64,000 nucleotides of DNA from Heligmosomoides polygyrus polygyrus (Eukaryota; Nematoda; Chromadorea; Rhabditida; Heligmosomidae): contig OX377205.1 in assembly GCA_947396885.1 (NCBI GenBank), positions 73,814,969-73,878,968 of the forward strand, written 5' to 3'. A program made the position numbers and the translations under genes. Position 1 is the first letter of the stretch. Each line of letters starts with the position of its first letter. Shown piece after piece: positions 54,273 through 63,869 of the stretch. The notes under the pieces were generated by a model. That model was not told the origin of the DNA and ran no database searches. It worked only from the letters and a program-made list of their open reading frames with translations.

Positions 54273-57250
54273 AACTTACTTACTTTGATACTTTGATGGT
54301 CCTTTGTCGGCTGGAGGTCTTCTCAGCGGGGACCACAACTCTTCCAGACCGCTCGATCTCTGGCTGCTTGCATCCAGTGAGGCAGAATCCGCTCTCTGAA
54401 AGATCTTGAGAATGAGTCTGCCCATCGCGTTGGCGGTCGTCCCAGTGGTCTCTTATGGTCTCTCGGGAGCCATTCTGTGACACGGAGACTCCATCTGTCG
54501 TCCTTTCGTCGAAGCAGGTGTCCGGCCCAGCGATATTTGGACTTCTTCATGTACTGCAGCGGGTCTGCTAATTGCGACTTCTCCCGTAGCTCCGAGCTTC
54601 GTAGGCCTTCTTGCCATTGCTGACGAAGGCTTGTCCTTAGAAGACATCTCTCCAGTGCACGATGCGTAGTTTGCATTGCTCTGGCGATTGTCTTGTTGCC
54701 GGGCCAGGTTTCCGTCGCGTAACACATCGCAGGCAGTACAGAGGCGTTGAATATCGAGGCCCTGAGGCCGGGATCCTTGACCTGATCGGTGACTTCGCTA
54801 ATCGAACTGAAGGCTGCCCATGCTGCGCGTCTCCTGCGGGCGATTTCAGGAGCGAGGTCGTTATCCATGTTCAGCTCTCTTCCCAGATAGACGCAGGAGT
54901 CGACCTGTTGCAGAGCGACTCCATTTAACCTTACGAGTCCCGTGTCACACCACTGGTTGACCATAAATTGCGTTTTGGACATATTCATGTCCAATCCAAT
55001 CTTCATACCTGCCACATTGAGCTCGTTCAGCATTTCCTCGGCTTCTGCCGTGCTGGTAGAGATCAGAACAATATCGTCGGCGAAGCGAAGGTTGCTGATC
55101 CGTTTAACGTCGACAAGGTAGCCTTTATCGTCCCAGTTCAAGTCTTTCATGGCATCCTGAAGTGCCGCTGTGAATAGCTTGGGAGAGATCGTGTCTCCCT
55201 GCCGTACTCCTTTCCCGATAGGAACTTTAAGCTTTCGATCGAACAGCTGGATGGTAGTCGATGTGTTCGAGAAGCATTCGTCGAGAAGTCGGATGTAGGG
55301 CGATGGTATACCAGCGTTCACAAGGGCGTTCAGAATGGCGTTGATTTCCACAGAGTCGAACGCTTTCCGATAATCCACGAAGACAAGAACAAGTGGGAGG
55401 TGGTATTCGCGGCTCCTTTCGATGAGCTGTGAGACAGTCTGAATATGGTCCATGCAGGAGAAATCCTTGCGAAATCCTGCTTGCTCCACTGGCTGATATT
55501 CATCCAAGCAACGCTCCATGCGGTTAAGCAGTATCTTGGTGAAGATCTTGTAGACAACCGAGAGAAGACTGATGGGTCGATAGTTGTTGATATCCTCCTG
55601 CTGACCTTTTTTGAAGATTAAAACTGTTTTCGACTCCTTCCATGAGTCCGGAATCCTACCAAGTCGAGGGTAGTGGTTGAGGGCACTGCCACCCGCACGG
55701 AGGAGATTAGCAGAAATGCCGTCCGGTCCGGGAGCAGTGCCCAGCTTCATCCTTCTGATGGCATGAGCAACTTCTGATTCCAGAATGGGAGGTACTTCCT
55801 CAGCTGGTGGCATCAAGCATTTCGGGACAGTGATGGAAGAACGGAACAGATCTGTGTAGAATTCCTGAACGATGGCCTCCATCGCTCTTCGAGACGTTTG
55901 CGTTGTTCCATCCTTATCCACAAGGGCTGACATTATTGCCTTCTGATCGCAGAGATCTCGTTTGCAGCGCTTTATGCTTGAACCTTTCCCAGCCGCTTCT
56001 AACAGCTTCAATCTTCTGTAGGCTTGAATGGACTCCTTCACTGCAATTCGACAGGCCTTCGAGATGGTGACTTTTTCCAGATGGGAAGCATTAGGATCCA
56101 GTTTAACAGCTCTTCTTTGCTCCAAGAGTTTAATCGCATGTGCGTTGAGTCTTGAAGCAGACGGCGATGTGGCTTCGCAAGAGCTGCTAGCACATTTCAA
56201 CAGTCCTTTGGAGAGAAGATCGTAGTCTTCCGATGGATCTTCAAGAAGATTCAAATCATACGACTTTATCGCATATTCCAACTCCTCAGACTTGAATGTG
56301 GGGATCCTCACCGGTGCCGGTTTATGGGTGTCACGCTTGAACATCCTCTTTTTGAGAGTCAGCTTCGCACGGACAAGACGGTGATCCGAGCCGGTGTCAA
56401 ATGAAGGCAGCACGGAGACGTCGAACAGACTCCAGCGTCTGTTCGTAAGAACATGGTCGATCTCCGAACGTGTTTCTCCATTTGGGCTTTCCCAGGTCCG
56501 CCGTCGGTTTGAAGGCTTCTTAAACATAGAATTTCCATGGTAGAGACGGCACGCGGATAGGAAGTCTATCAGGCGCTCTCCGTTTTCGTTCCCTGAAGAA
56601 GTTCCATGTGGTCCTAGCCTCCATTCGTAATGATCATTCGTACCGACGATAGCGTTGAAATCACCAACGACAACTTTGTAGTAGCTCTTCTCGTCGTTGA
56701 CAGTCCTTTCGAACAGCTTGTAGAATTCCTCCTTTTCTTCATCTGTGGCCGCAGATGTTGGAGCATATCCATTTATGATGGAGATGGTTCCTTGATCTTT
56801 GGTTTCCAGACGAAGAACAGCTACTCGCGGACTGATGATCTTGTAAGAGTCTACTAGGTGGACACTGTCGAATTGACGAGAAATCCAACTCCGCCAATAT
56901 TCTTTCTGTCCACCTTTGCTCCGATAATGAGAAGCTCGTTGTGGTCGGTCCTTCTTATGGTTTCCGTCCTGCCTTTCGTTTCCTGCAGGGCGATAACGTC
57001 GTATTTGATGTTTCGGCTTCTATAAAGCAGTGTCCGAAGATCCTGCTCAGATGCGATCGAACGACAATTATAAGTGCAGACGAATAGGCAGTTTCCGTGT
57101 CGTGGTGGGAGGGAGTTTCCGGTAGTCCGATTCCAATGACGTCCTGATAGTTTAACTCCGAGATTAGATGGCCCCTCGCCGGAGGTGGATGCAACCGACG
57201 TCGTAGAAGTAGAAAACTAGGAAGGATTAAATCAACTGCACTTTTCAAAG
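54273..57250 (-). mobile_element. RTE-type LINE, near full length
   Basis: The copy ends on its 3' side with an AAGTAAGTAAGT tail (54274-54286), after a 3' untranslated region of only about 45 nt, as is usual for RTE elements. Endonuclease pieces reach back to about 57250 (QETKGRTETIRR-like, VVVGDFNAIVGTNDHYEW) but are split by frameshifts. The reverse transcriptase part is intact. Confidence 0.85.
54323..56527 (-). CDS. RTE reverse transcriptase, 734-codon open frame
   Basis: The protein primes reverse transcription of the LINE RNA at a nick. From the N-terminus: the end of the endonuclease domain (SEIDHVLTNRRW, then GSDHRLVRAKL with the S-D-H catalytic motif, residues about 20-55), a connector, GTAPGPDGISANLL (about 270), NNYRPISLLSVVYKIFTKIL (about 315), FVDYRKAFDSVEIN (about 385, catalytic Asp), GKGVRQGDTISPKLFTAAL (about 440) and NLRFADDIVLIS (about 485, catalytic Asp pair). 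The C-terminus has LPAMCYATETWP (about 605) and RPLGRPPTRWADSFSR (about 700). The first Met lies inside the endonuclease domain, so this is the surviving part of a longer protein broken upstream of 56527. No stop or shift in 2.2 kb suggests a young insertion. Confidence 0.88.
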   Translation of the reverse strand: MFKKPSNRRRTWESPNGETRSEIDHVLTNRRWSLFDVSVLPSFDTGSDHRLVRAKLTLKKRMFKRDTHKPAPVRIPTFKSEELEYAIKSYDLNLLEDPSEDYDLLSKGLLKCASSSCEATSPSASRLNAHAIKLLEQRRAVKLDPNASHLEKVTISKACRIAVKESIQAYRRLKLLEAAGKGSSIKRCKRDLCDQKAIMSALVDKDGTTQTSRRAMEAIVQEFYTDLFRSSITVPKCLMPPAEEVPPILESEVAHAIRRMKLGTAPGPDGISANLLRAGGSALNHYPRLGRIPDSWKESKTVLIFKKGQQEDINNYRPISLLSVVYKIFTKILLNRMERCLDEYQPVEQAGFRKDFSCMDHIQTVSQLIERSREYHLPLVLVFVDYRKAFDSVEINAILNALVNAGIPSPYIRLLDECFSNTSTTIQLFDRKLKVPIGKGVRQGDTISPKLFTAALQDAMKDLNWDDKGYLVDVKRISNLRFADDIVLISTSTAEAEEMLNELNVAGMKIGLDMNMSKTQFMVNQWCDTGLVRLNGVALQQVDSCVYLGRELNMDNDLAPEIARRRRAAWAAFSSISEVTDQVKDPGLRASIFNASVLPAMCYATETWPGNKTIARAMQTTHRALERCLLRTSLRQQWQEGLRSSELREKSQLADPLQYMKKSKYRWAGHLLRRKDDRWSLRVTEWLPRDHKRPLGRPPTRWADSFSRSFRERILPHWMQAARDRAVWKSCGPR

Positions 57251-57610
57251 ATAGGAATAAGGAGCCTGCTCTGCAAGTGAATGAGTTAGACCTCAGGCTC
57301 GTTTTTTGGAGTGTTACAGTCGATTTTCACGGAGCTACCATAATTCTTGAGAATGCAATTCGATAAAATTTTGAGTAGTCACCCCATCCAGAATTTTAAG
57401 AACAACATAGACGTCCTTGGCTGTTCGGCGAGATTCCAGAGAATGCAATTCGAGGTCTTAGTTTCTGTGAGACCAGTGAGGCATGCTCAAGTAACTGAAC
57501 TCATTCCACCCTAAGTAAAGCTTCCGGTGAAATTTCTTCGCGCTTTTTCCAACATGAGGATATAATTCATTTTATAAGGGCAAATCACTGGGGTTCCGCT
57601 CTCCACTACA
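57251..57610. other. Unassigned intergenic DNA
   Basis: Nothing recognised between the LINE and the MITE pieces. Confidence 0.4.
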
Positions 57611-57675
57611 GGGGCCAGATTCATCAACCGCCCTCTAACAGTGGAAATACCGCCGAATTCCCTGATATGCTTTGG
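57611..57675. repeat. MITE end fragment
   Basis: GGGGCCAGATTCATCAACCG followed by CCCTCTAACAGTGGAAATAC is one arm of the MITE at 57849-57969 in reverse orientation. The partner arm is absent. Confidence 0.6.
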
Positions 57676-57848
57676 ATGACCTAGGCAGCCAAAGCAGATC
57701 TCTATCTAACGGCAAATCTATCTCGAATGTACGTCAACTAATCTTCCAAGAGCCGACTGGGGCGATAAAATTGTCAGAAAATTCCCGGCAGTTTGGTTGC
57801 AACAAAAGTTTGAAATTTTTTGCAGTAGGATAGTTGATAGTAAGAACT

Positions 57849-57969
57849 GGGGCCAGATTCATTAACCGTCTATCGTTTTTTAATACCGATGCTGATTAAT
57901 GTCATATCAAGAGGTTTGGCGGTATTTTCACCGTTAGAGGGCGGTAAGCGGTTGATGAATCTCGCTCCT
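57849..57969. repeat. MITE copy, about 121 bp
   Basis: Starts GGGGCCAGATTCATTAACCG and ends CGGTTGATGAATCTCGCTCC. The termini match the 25788 family but the interior (GGTTTGGCGGTATTTTCACC) differs, so this is a second MITE type sharing the same ends. Confidence 0.7.
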
Positions 57970-58074
57970 AGTGTGCCTTTCAGTTAGACGAACCAGTGAC
58001 TATGTTGATCTGAGTAAGCTGCCGACTTGTGTGTCAGCTGGCTTTATCATTTCTTGGATTCAAAGTTAATTTTA

Positions 58075-58225
58075 GGTTTGGTTCACTCCCAAGCGAACCA
58101 AACCTTCCATCCCCCAGGGGTCGGTGAGGTATTGAAGTTGACTGTGAAGTACAAAATACTGATTGCGCCTTGGACGTCGTGCACCTCATGGCCAGAGCTC
58201 ATTCAAATTGCTCCCTTTGTACCAC
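58075..58225 (+). repeat. SINE fragment, degraded
   Basis: GAACCAAACCTTCCATCCCC, AGGGGTCGGTGAGGTATTGA, then GGCCAGAGCTCATTCAAATT follow the SINE body. The head and tail are lost. The 149-codon frame over it (58027-58476) is incidental. Confidence 0.5.
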
Positions 58226-58807
58226 TTACAAGATGTGAGAGACTGTCGTTTCCTCGAAATGGGCCGCTTAATGTCGACTTTTATCCGTACACCCTTGTGG
58301 TAAGTGATGCGGGTTCGAGTCTTCTCAGTGCTCAATTTTTTTACCTATGCTTAGCGTATAGGACGGGCCTGGACACCACGTCAGACCTCCCAGCCCCGCT
58401 ACGACTTTCGCATGGACTCATCATCGGACAACTTGTGTGGCCTTCGGTGTTCCAATTCATTATCCCGGCCGTTTGACCCCTCATCAATCGTCATCCCGCT
58501 GTGCTACTCAAGTCAGATGCCGTCACCTGAACCTCGCCAGAGATGCCCAAATCATGCTTCTCTTGGAGGGAACTGAATATGTGATTCCTCTAGAAGGATC
58601 GTAGGTTTGTGGCTGTCCAGAACAGTTGCCGCAGCAGGCTTGATTAGCTGATCAAACCCTGCCTTGACTCGGCCACCCGCAGCGCCAGCTGTGATGCCAC
58701 ATTCAGGGGTGGATTGGTTGATCCCAGTCGCTTTTCTACCTTTATTCTGTAGATTTTTTTGCGATTTCGTGGTCTCTTTTTATTTGGACGTAGTGTGTGA
58801 AAGCAAT
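58226..58807. other. Unassigned intergenic DNA
   Basis: No gene or repeat end recognised. Confidence 0.4.
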
Positions 58808-58809
58808 AG

Positions 58810-60059
58810 GTTGGTGCAAAAGTAATCTCGGTTTTTAGCCTCTGAGTATGGGAGACCATAAGTCTTATCAATCGAAATGAAAATGAGAAGAATATGTAGA
58901 AGGACCAACACATTTGTGCAAGCGAGAAACGAGTTAGTATGTAGTAGCAGTATGAACGAAATGAGTGTCTATCACAAACGATCTGCTCCCGTTTGCACCG
59001 CTCTGCGCGCTCAACGACCAGGAGTCAGATGGGGTCCTAGTGAGTCTCATTCGCTACTGGTCTGCTAACAACGAGTTGTAGCGACTGCTACACTCAGTCG
59101 TGGAAGGATGAGTGAGTTCATCTTCAGCATTTCTTGAGTTTCGCGCCGTTCTAGACTTTAGGTCAAAAATGACGACGCTGGGTGGGTAGTCTACAAATTA
59201 CTGAAAACTTTGAGACACCATTAGGCTTCTAAAGACGATGGAAACGTCAGGCCTAGAATAAACTTTTCCACCTACCAACCTCGTTGGCACAGAAGCAAAG
59301 ATATCACAGCTGATAACGATGCCCAAGTTTCAAGATGAGAGAACATGGAGATCATTAGAAACGATTTTGTTTATTCAGGTAGCGTAGAAATAGGGACCCT
59401 TGGAAGCGGTGAAGTCGGCGAAGGCGATTTTTGCGTCCTCCTGGTATTTGAAGAATTTCTCGAGCAGGAAGTTGTCGAGGTGCTTGAGATAGTGGTGGCC
59501 GGCCGGCGAGAGGTTCGTAGCCCAAATCATTCAGCTTCCGTCGCGTCATCATTGGAATGTGTGACCGAGCGTTGTCGTACTGGAGGATTGGCTCTTTCAT
59601 ATTGACTAACCTCATGCACACATGTTCCTGTTTTGTCGATCTGTTGGCAGTTCTTCTCCGCCTTAATCGTTTTGGTCGTCGTCCGGAAACTGTGGCCGAC
59701 GAGACCGTCTGCTGACCGCCACAGTCACCATTTGGTGCAGTTTCGACGTAGAAAAGTGTTCTGGGACTTCCATTGTGCCATTCATTAACGGTTTCCGAGC
59801 CAAATGCATTGTTGATATCGGGAGCTGTCTCGTCAGCTTTTCGGACTAGTTTGAATTGGAACAAGAAATTCGCGCGAGTTTGCATTTTGTCCATGTAGTA
59901 TCTGGGGTCTTAAAAAAGTAGCGAAAGTATTTCAAAAAAGAGAAATGCGGTTAATAAAGCAAAAACGCGATTTAAAACGGTGCATTAGATGACTACATTT
60001 ATTGAAAAGTTATTCAGAAATCGTACAATATGAAAACCGAGATTATCCCTGCACCAACC
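58810..60059 (-). mobile_element. Mariner with Hsmar1/Made1-like ends
   Basis: Left end GGTTGGTGCAAAAGTAAT and right end (reverse complement) GGTTGGTGCAGGGATAAT are flanked by TA at 58808-58809 and 60060-60061; the length is 1250 bp. The minus-strand frame 59894-59355 (179 codons) starts with the first helix-turn-helix region (FLFQFKLVRKADETAPDINN, then FGSETVNEW) and later has YDNARSHIPMM (second catalytic Asp) with LNDLGYEPL. The first catalytic block is missing, so there is an internal deletion or rearrangement. The 3' 500 bp is noncoding. The end sequence is strikingly like that of mammalian Hsmar1/Made1 and cecropia-type mariners; a hookworm mariner named bandit is known to be related to Hsmar1. 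Confidence 0.82.
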
Positions 60060-60061
60060 TA

Positions 60062-60449
60062 ATAATTTGCATCTTGTTAGGCTAGCTGTCTTTTTTCAGA
60101 ATTTCGCTCACATTTCGAATAGGGCAAAATTTACTGATTACTTTACAGCATTCTAAACAAAAATGAGCCTCTTAAATCCTACGTAATTAATACAAAATAG
60201 TGAAGGAAAACGTAATGTAGTACGGAGGGTTTGGAGCGAAACTCTTATCCTAAGCGCGGCTCAAGGTCTCTAAAATTTGCTCATTTGTTCAGCGCTAGTT
60301 GTGGAAGCATTCAGGGTTTAGGAGCCTGAATGCGTAGCGTTTCCTTTGATGAAGAAAAAGTGGCTGATCGTGGGCTGGTCCGTGCTTCATTCGCCACACA
60401 AATCTGGCGGAGGCTAGACGCCATCGGAAGGATGGAGAACTGTTGGCTG
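60062..60449. other. Unassigned intergenic DNA
   Basis: Nothing recognised. Confidence 0.4.
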
Positions 60450-61390
60450 TACTTACTTACTTACTTGCGATACCTGCGACCCGTTCCTCAGCAACGGTTT
60501 GTCTTGCGCGGGTCCCAACTTGTTCGCCACCTTGTTCGATCTTGAGCCAAAGTTGACCAGTGGACGAGCACCTTAATCGAGTTGATGTTAGAGGCATGGA
60601 TGTTATTCCGATGAGCGAGCGAATCTTGCCATTGTAGAGGAGGACGACCGAGTGGTCGTTTCTCGCTGAGTGGTTCCCAATGCACAGTGGCGGTACTCCA
60701 ACGTCCGTCCTTTCGTCTCATCAAATGTCCAGCGAAATGATTTTCCGCTTCGTCGATATGAGAGTCGCTGCTGGTGTAGAGAGGTGCCGACCATCTTCCT
60801 TTCCAATGCCGTTTGCATTCTTCGTGACTGATCTTCTGCTGCCTTTGTTATGGCCCATGTTTCGCAAGTGTAGCATAGCGCAGGAATAACTGTGGAGTTG
60901 AAAATATTAGCTCTCAGTTCACAGTTATTGCAGCTCTCGACCACGCCTCCCACAGAGATTGTACGCCGCCCATGCCGCTCTTTTCCTTCGTGATATTTCC
61001 GGTCTGAGGTCGTTCTTCATGTTCAACAGTCGCCCGAGGTAGACGTAATCTTCGACTTCCTGTAAAAGAGATTCTTTCAACAATCATGGGTCTCCGCCCA
61101 CGAACTCGTTCCTCATATATTTCGTCTTCGACATGTTGATCGTTAGTCCAGCCTCAGCTCCTTCGATGTGAAGCTCAAGCTCGTGCAACAATCTCGACGC
61201 CTGCTGCGTGGACTTTGTGATGAGGGCAATATCGTCGGTAAATTTCAGGTGGTTCAGATGCCTACAATCGACTTCGATGCCATAGTCGCTCCTTACAGCG
61301 ACGGATGATTGATTCCAAACACGCTGAGAAGAGGTTGGAAGAGATGGGGTCACCATGACGTACGCCTCTTTCTACAGCCACCTCTAACAA
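60450..61390 (-). pseudogene. RTE-type LINE, 3' half
   Basis: HLNHLKFTDDIALITKS (about 61240; the catalytic F-[AT]-D-D box), LTINMSKTKYMRNEF (about 61130), VIPALCYTCETWA (about 60890) and RPLGRPPLQWQDSL (about 60640) occur in order over three frames. It ends with an AAGTAAGTAAGT tail at 60450-60466, the same tail as the RTE at 54273. Truncated at its 5' side near 61390. Confidence 0.8.
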
Positions 61391-61867
61391 GTCGCGATGA
61401 AATGGGCGAAATACAGTGACGCATCCTGCTCAAAATGTTCGTGTATCGTGTTGGCTATACACTACATAATTATCCACGCGAGATCAGCGCCTATTGCCGA
61501 TTGCTCCATCGCTATGGGGAAAACATGCTTGGCCTTTTAAAGATAGGCGAAGAAATGAATGAAGTGCATAAATAAATAAAAATGGGATCTGTTTTGTGAG
61601 GGAGGGCCTCGCAAAAAAATCAGAATAAATAGAAATAGGTTGACTCCTTTCGGCCTAGTTCGCAGAGAAAGGTCTACTTCTACATCAGCAATGTCCCGCT
61701 TTTGCAAAATACTTCATTTTCGGGTTCGTGGCCGTTGTTAAAGTAACAGGGAAGGTACCACCACCTACTAGGATAGATACGAAAAATGCAGTAAATGGAA
61801 GCCGACATAAATAGAAGTCTTTGGAATCATTTTTTTGCTGCAAAATTGAAATGCGTAATGTACTTTG
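61391..61867. other. Unassigned intergenic DNA
   Basis: Contains a short ATAAATAAATAAAAAT tract (about 61568). No gene recognised. Confidence 0.4.
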
Positions 61868-62110
61868 TGGGGCGCAGTCGGAAGAGGCGCCGGCTTTCGC
61901 GTGCATCCATACCAGGTTCCTGATTCGGATTTCTCGTCCAGGCCAACCTGGGAGGACAAAGCGCTGAATTGTTCATCGGCTGGTCACAGCAAGTCATTGT
62001 ATGGCCAAATACGCATTCAAATCGCCTCCACGACATCCCGTAGAAGCAGAATCCGTGGCGCATCCCAAAAATAATTGACTATCTTACTGTCTTTTACCCT
62101 TTATCCTCTA
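61868..62110 (+). repeat. tRNA-derived SINE, internally shortened
   Basis: Head GGCGCAGTCGGAAGAGGCGC, B box GATTCGGATTTC, then a deletion of the CCTCCGGGGTCGG segment, then the normal 3' half and TTTTACCCTTTATCC tail. GTACTTTG flanks both sides (61860-61867 and 62111-62118), a likely 8-bp target-site duplication. Confidence 0.8.
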
Positions 62111-62194
62111 GTACTTTGACAGTGATTAAAATTCCGCTGAAAAGGAGCTTTTGGTGAGAAGGCAGGAAAAGATTATGATCAGTTAAAATGTTGG

Positions 62195-62335
62195 CCTCGT
62201 CCAGGCCAACGGGCCGGTGTCGTTTTGGCTGGCCATGAAGAGCCATTGGGAAAACCAGAAACTCGTTGAAATTGCCTCCACAACGGTCCGTATAAGTAGA
62301 ATGTGTGGCTCCATGAAAGGAACGGTCAACGCCGA
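62195..62335 (+). repeat. SINE 3' fragment
   Basis: CGTCCAGGCCAACGGGCCGG, TTGGCTGGCCATGAAGAGCC, then TTGAAATTGCCTCCACAACG and GTAGAATGTGTGGC follow the SINE order with deletions. Confidence 0.55.
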
Positions 62336-62566
62336 CCTCATCTCTCCGTTTTGTTTTGTTGTCGAGAATCTGTGCTCTGTGAAAGGTTCCGGTCCTTTTC
62401 GGATTTCCTATTCTGTCAAGGGTTTAAGAAGTCCATGATCTCTTGCCTCTCAGCACGTTCTTTGTGCTCCCGGACTTATCTTCCAGACTCCTCCGTCCCT
62501 GTTTCCAGTTGCTCCAACCATCTTCTCGCACTCGTTCCAACATTTCGCTGAAGCGTTTCGCGCCAG
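62336..62566. other. Unassigned
   Basis: CT-rich DNA before the coding-like segment; a possible acceptor GCGCCAG ends at 62566. Confidence 0.35.
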
Positions 62567-62918
62567 CTTTTACTGCCTACGCCACTCGAAGCCACGACAT
62601 GATGTGGGGTCGCATGCGCAATATTCTGCTGTCTTTATGGCCGCTTACAGCCTTCAAATGCAACAATTAACCGCTGACACTCGAGTTCCGTCGCCCTTCG
62701 GCGGCGCGGGCGGCGGTGACGGCCGGCCACTTGCCGCCAGATTTATCAGTCACTTCCCTTCCCCTTCGGCTCTCCGACTGACACATTCCGCCTCTCCATA
62801 TCTGCCTTTGAAATCGAACATTCAGCCGCCGCCTCACTTGATGCCTCGGACTCGGCCACATCCGAGCTGAATTATGTATCAGCAGCTGGCAGCGGCTGCA
62901 AAGTCGAATTTCGATTGA
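62567..62918 (+). CDS. Terminal-exon-like frame, low complexity, unrecognised
   Basis: After a possible acceptor the frame reads RHDVGSHAQYSAVFMAAYSL, QMQQLTADTRVPSPFGGAGG, then a Ser/Pro-rich part (HFPSPSALRLTHSASPYLPL, NIQPPPHLMPRT) to a TGA at 62868-62870. The same frame continues as MYQQLAAAAKSNFD to a second stop at 62916. Gln-, Ala- and Pro-rich tails of this kind are common in transcription and RNA-binding factors, but I cannot name a family. Either the first TGA is the true stop, or it is a nonsense change in a pseudogene. Confidence 0.35.
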
Positions 62919-63416
62919 GCGAAAAAAACGCTGTCTTCTTCCGAAGACTCAAACTTCTGTGCCTTTCAGAGTCCGGTTCATAAACTCCATCCGCCCGTGC
63001 TCGTCATTCCTTCGGTCTTCTAAATAATGACAACCATGTGGACAATGTCGAGAAGTAGGCAAAACAATGATCTTAGATGAGATTCAAACCATAATCATCA
63101 CCCTTTGAAGCGAGCATGCTCACACTGCAGAACATACCGAAAATGTTATTCTGCAGAAAAACTGCTGAAATCTTTTAAAATTTTCATTCAGATATCGCGG
63201 CTTTTCCAAGGACACCCTTGGCGCAGTGGTTTTGATTTCTCTATCTTTACTTGGACCAATGTTAAACTCAGCTCATTTTTGTTAAGTTCATTGAAAAGCC
63301 TTACAACACCAACACAAGAAATAACAGCAAACACGGTGGTGAGATCAGCAGCCGACTCATCACGATATCACGGGCTGATAGGCCACTAGGATATGGATGT
63401 TCCGTTCGATAACCCA
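62919..63416. other. Unassigned intergenic DNA
   Basis: No gene or repeat recognised. Confidence 0.4.
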
Positions 63417-63492
63417 GCGCCGTTGGTGTAATGGCTAAGAGCATTTCTACCCCGAAGCAGAGGGTATGGGTTCGAGTACCATCTGAAGGCGG
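63417..63492 (+). repeat. tRNA-like sequence with A and B boxes
   Basis: TGGTGTAATGG (63424-63434) fits an A box and GGTTCGAGTACC (63469-63480) a B box with one extra base. The ends (CGCCGTT and GAAGGCG) pair at about five of seven positions. The anticodon arm does not fold well (no T33, weak stem), so it is a tRNA pseudogene or tRNA-derived repeat. Confidence 0.5.
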
Positions 63493-63565
63493 AGTTTTGT
63501 TCGCAACTGAACGTCATCAGCTTACAAAATCCATAACAGCAACTTTAAGCTTCAACGAACATAAG

Positions 63566-63802
63566 CATGAGGATAAAGGACGGCGCTACTCAATCCCTTT
63601 TGGGATGCGCCACGCTTCTACTTCTACGTCTCGTGGAGGTAAATTGAATGCGCATTTGGCCATGGCTTGCGGTAGCCAGCCGGTGAGCGTGTGAGCGCTT
63701 TATTCTTTCCAGACAAATCTGGAACTTACCGAGTTTAAAGGATGGTTGGTCTGGTTGGCCTGGGCGGGAATTCCAACCAGAAATCTGGTACAGGGTGCAT
63801 AC
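63566..63802 (-). repeat. tRNA-derived SINE, 5'-shortened
   Basis: Minus orientation: the tail AGGATAAAGGACGGCG, then TTTTGGGATGCGCCACGCTT, GGCTTGCGGTAGCCAGCCGG, CCTGGGCGGGAATTCCAACC and CTGGTACAGGGTGCAT. The A-box end is missing. Confidence 0.78.
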
Positions 63803-63869
63803 AAAGGAACATATACCATTACAACGAATTTCAAACTCAGTGATTACAATGATTTAATCCCCATTCAAA

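Noticed and set aside
58027..58476. 149-codon plus-strand frame
   Set aside because: Its first third is degraded SINE and the rest has no motif; other frames over SINE copies are likewise incidental.
63417..63492. Functional tRNA gene
   Set aside because: A and B boxes are present but the anticodon arm lacks T33 and a good stem, and the T arm has an extra base.
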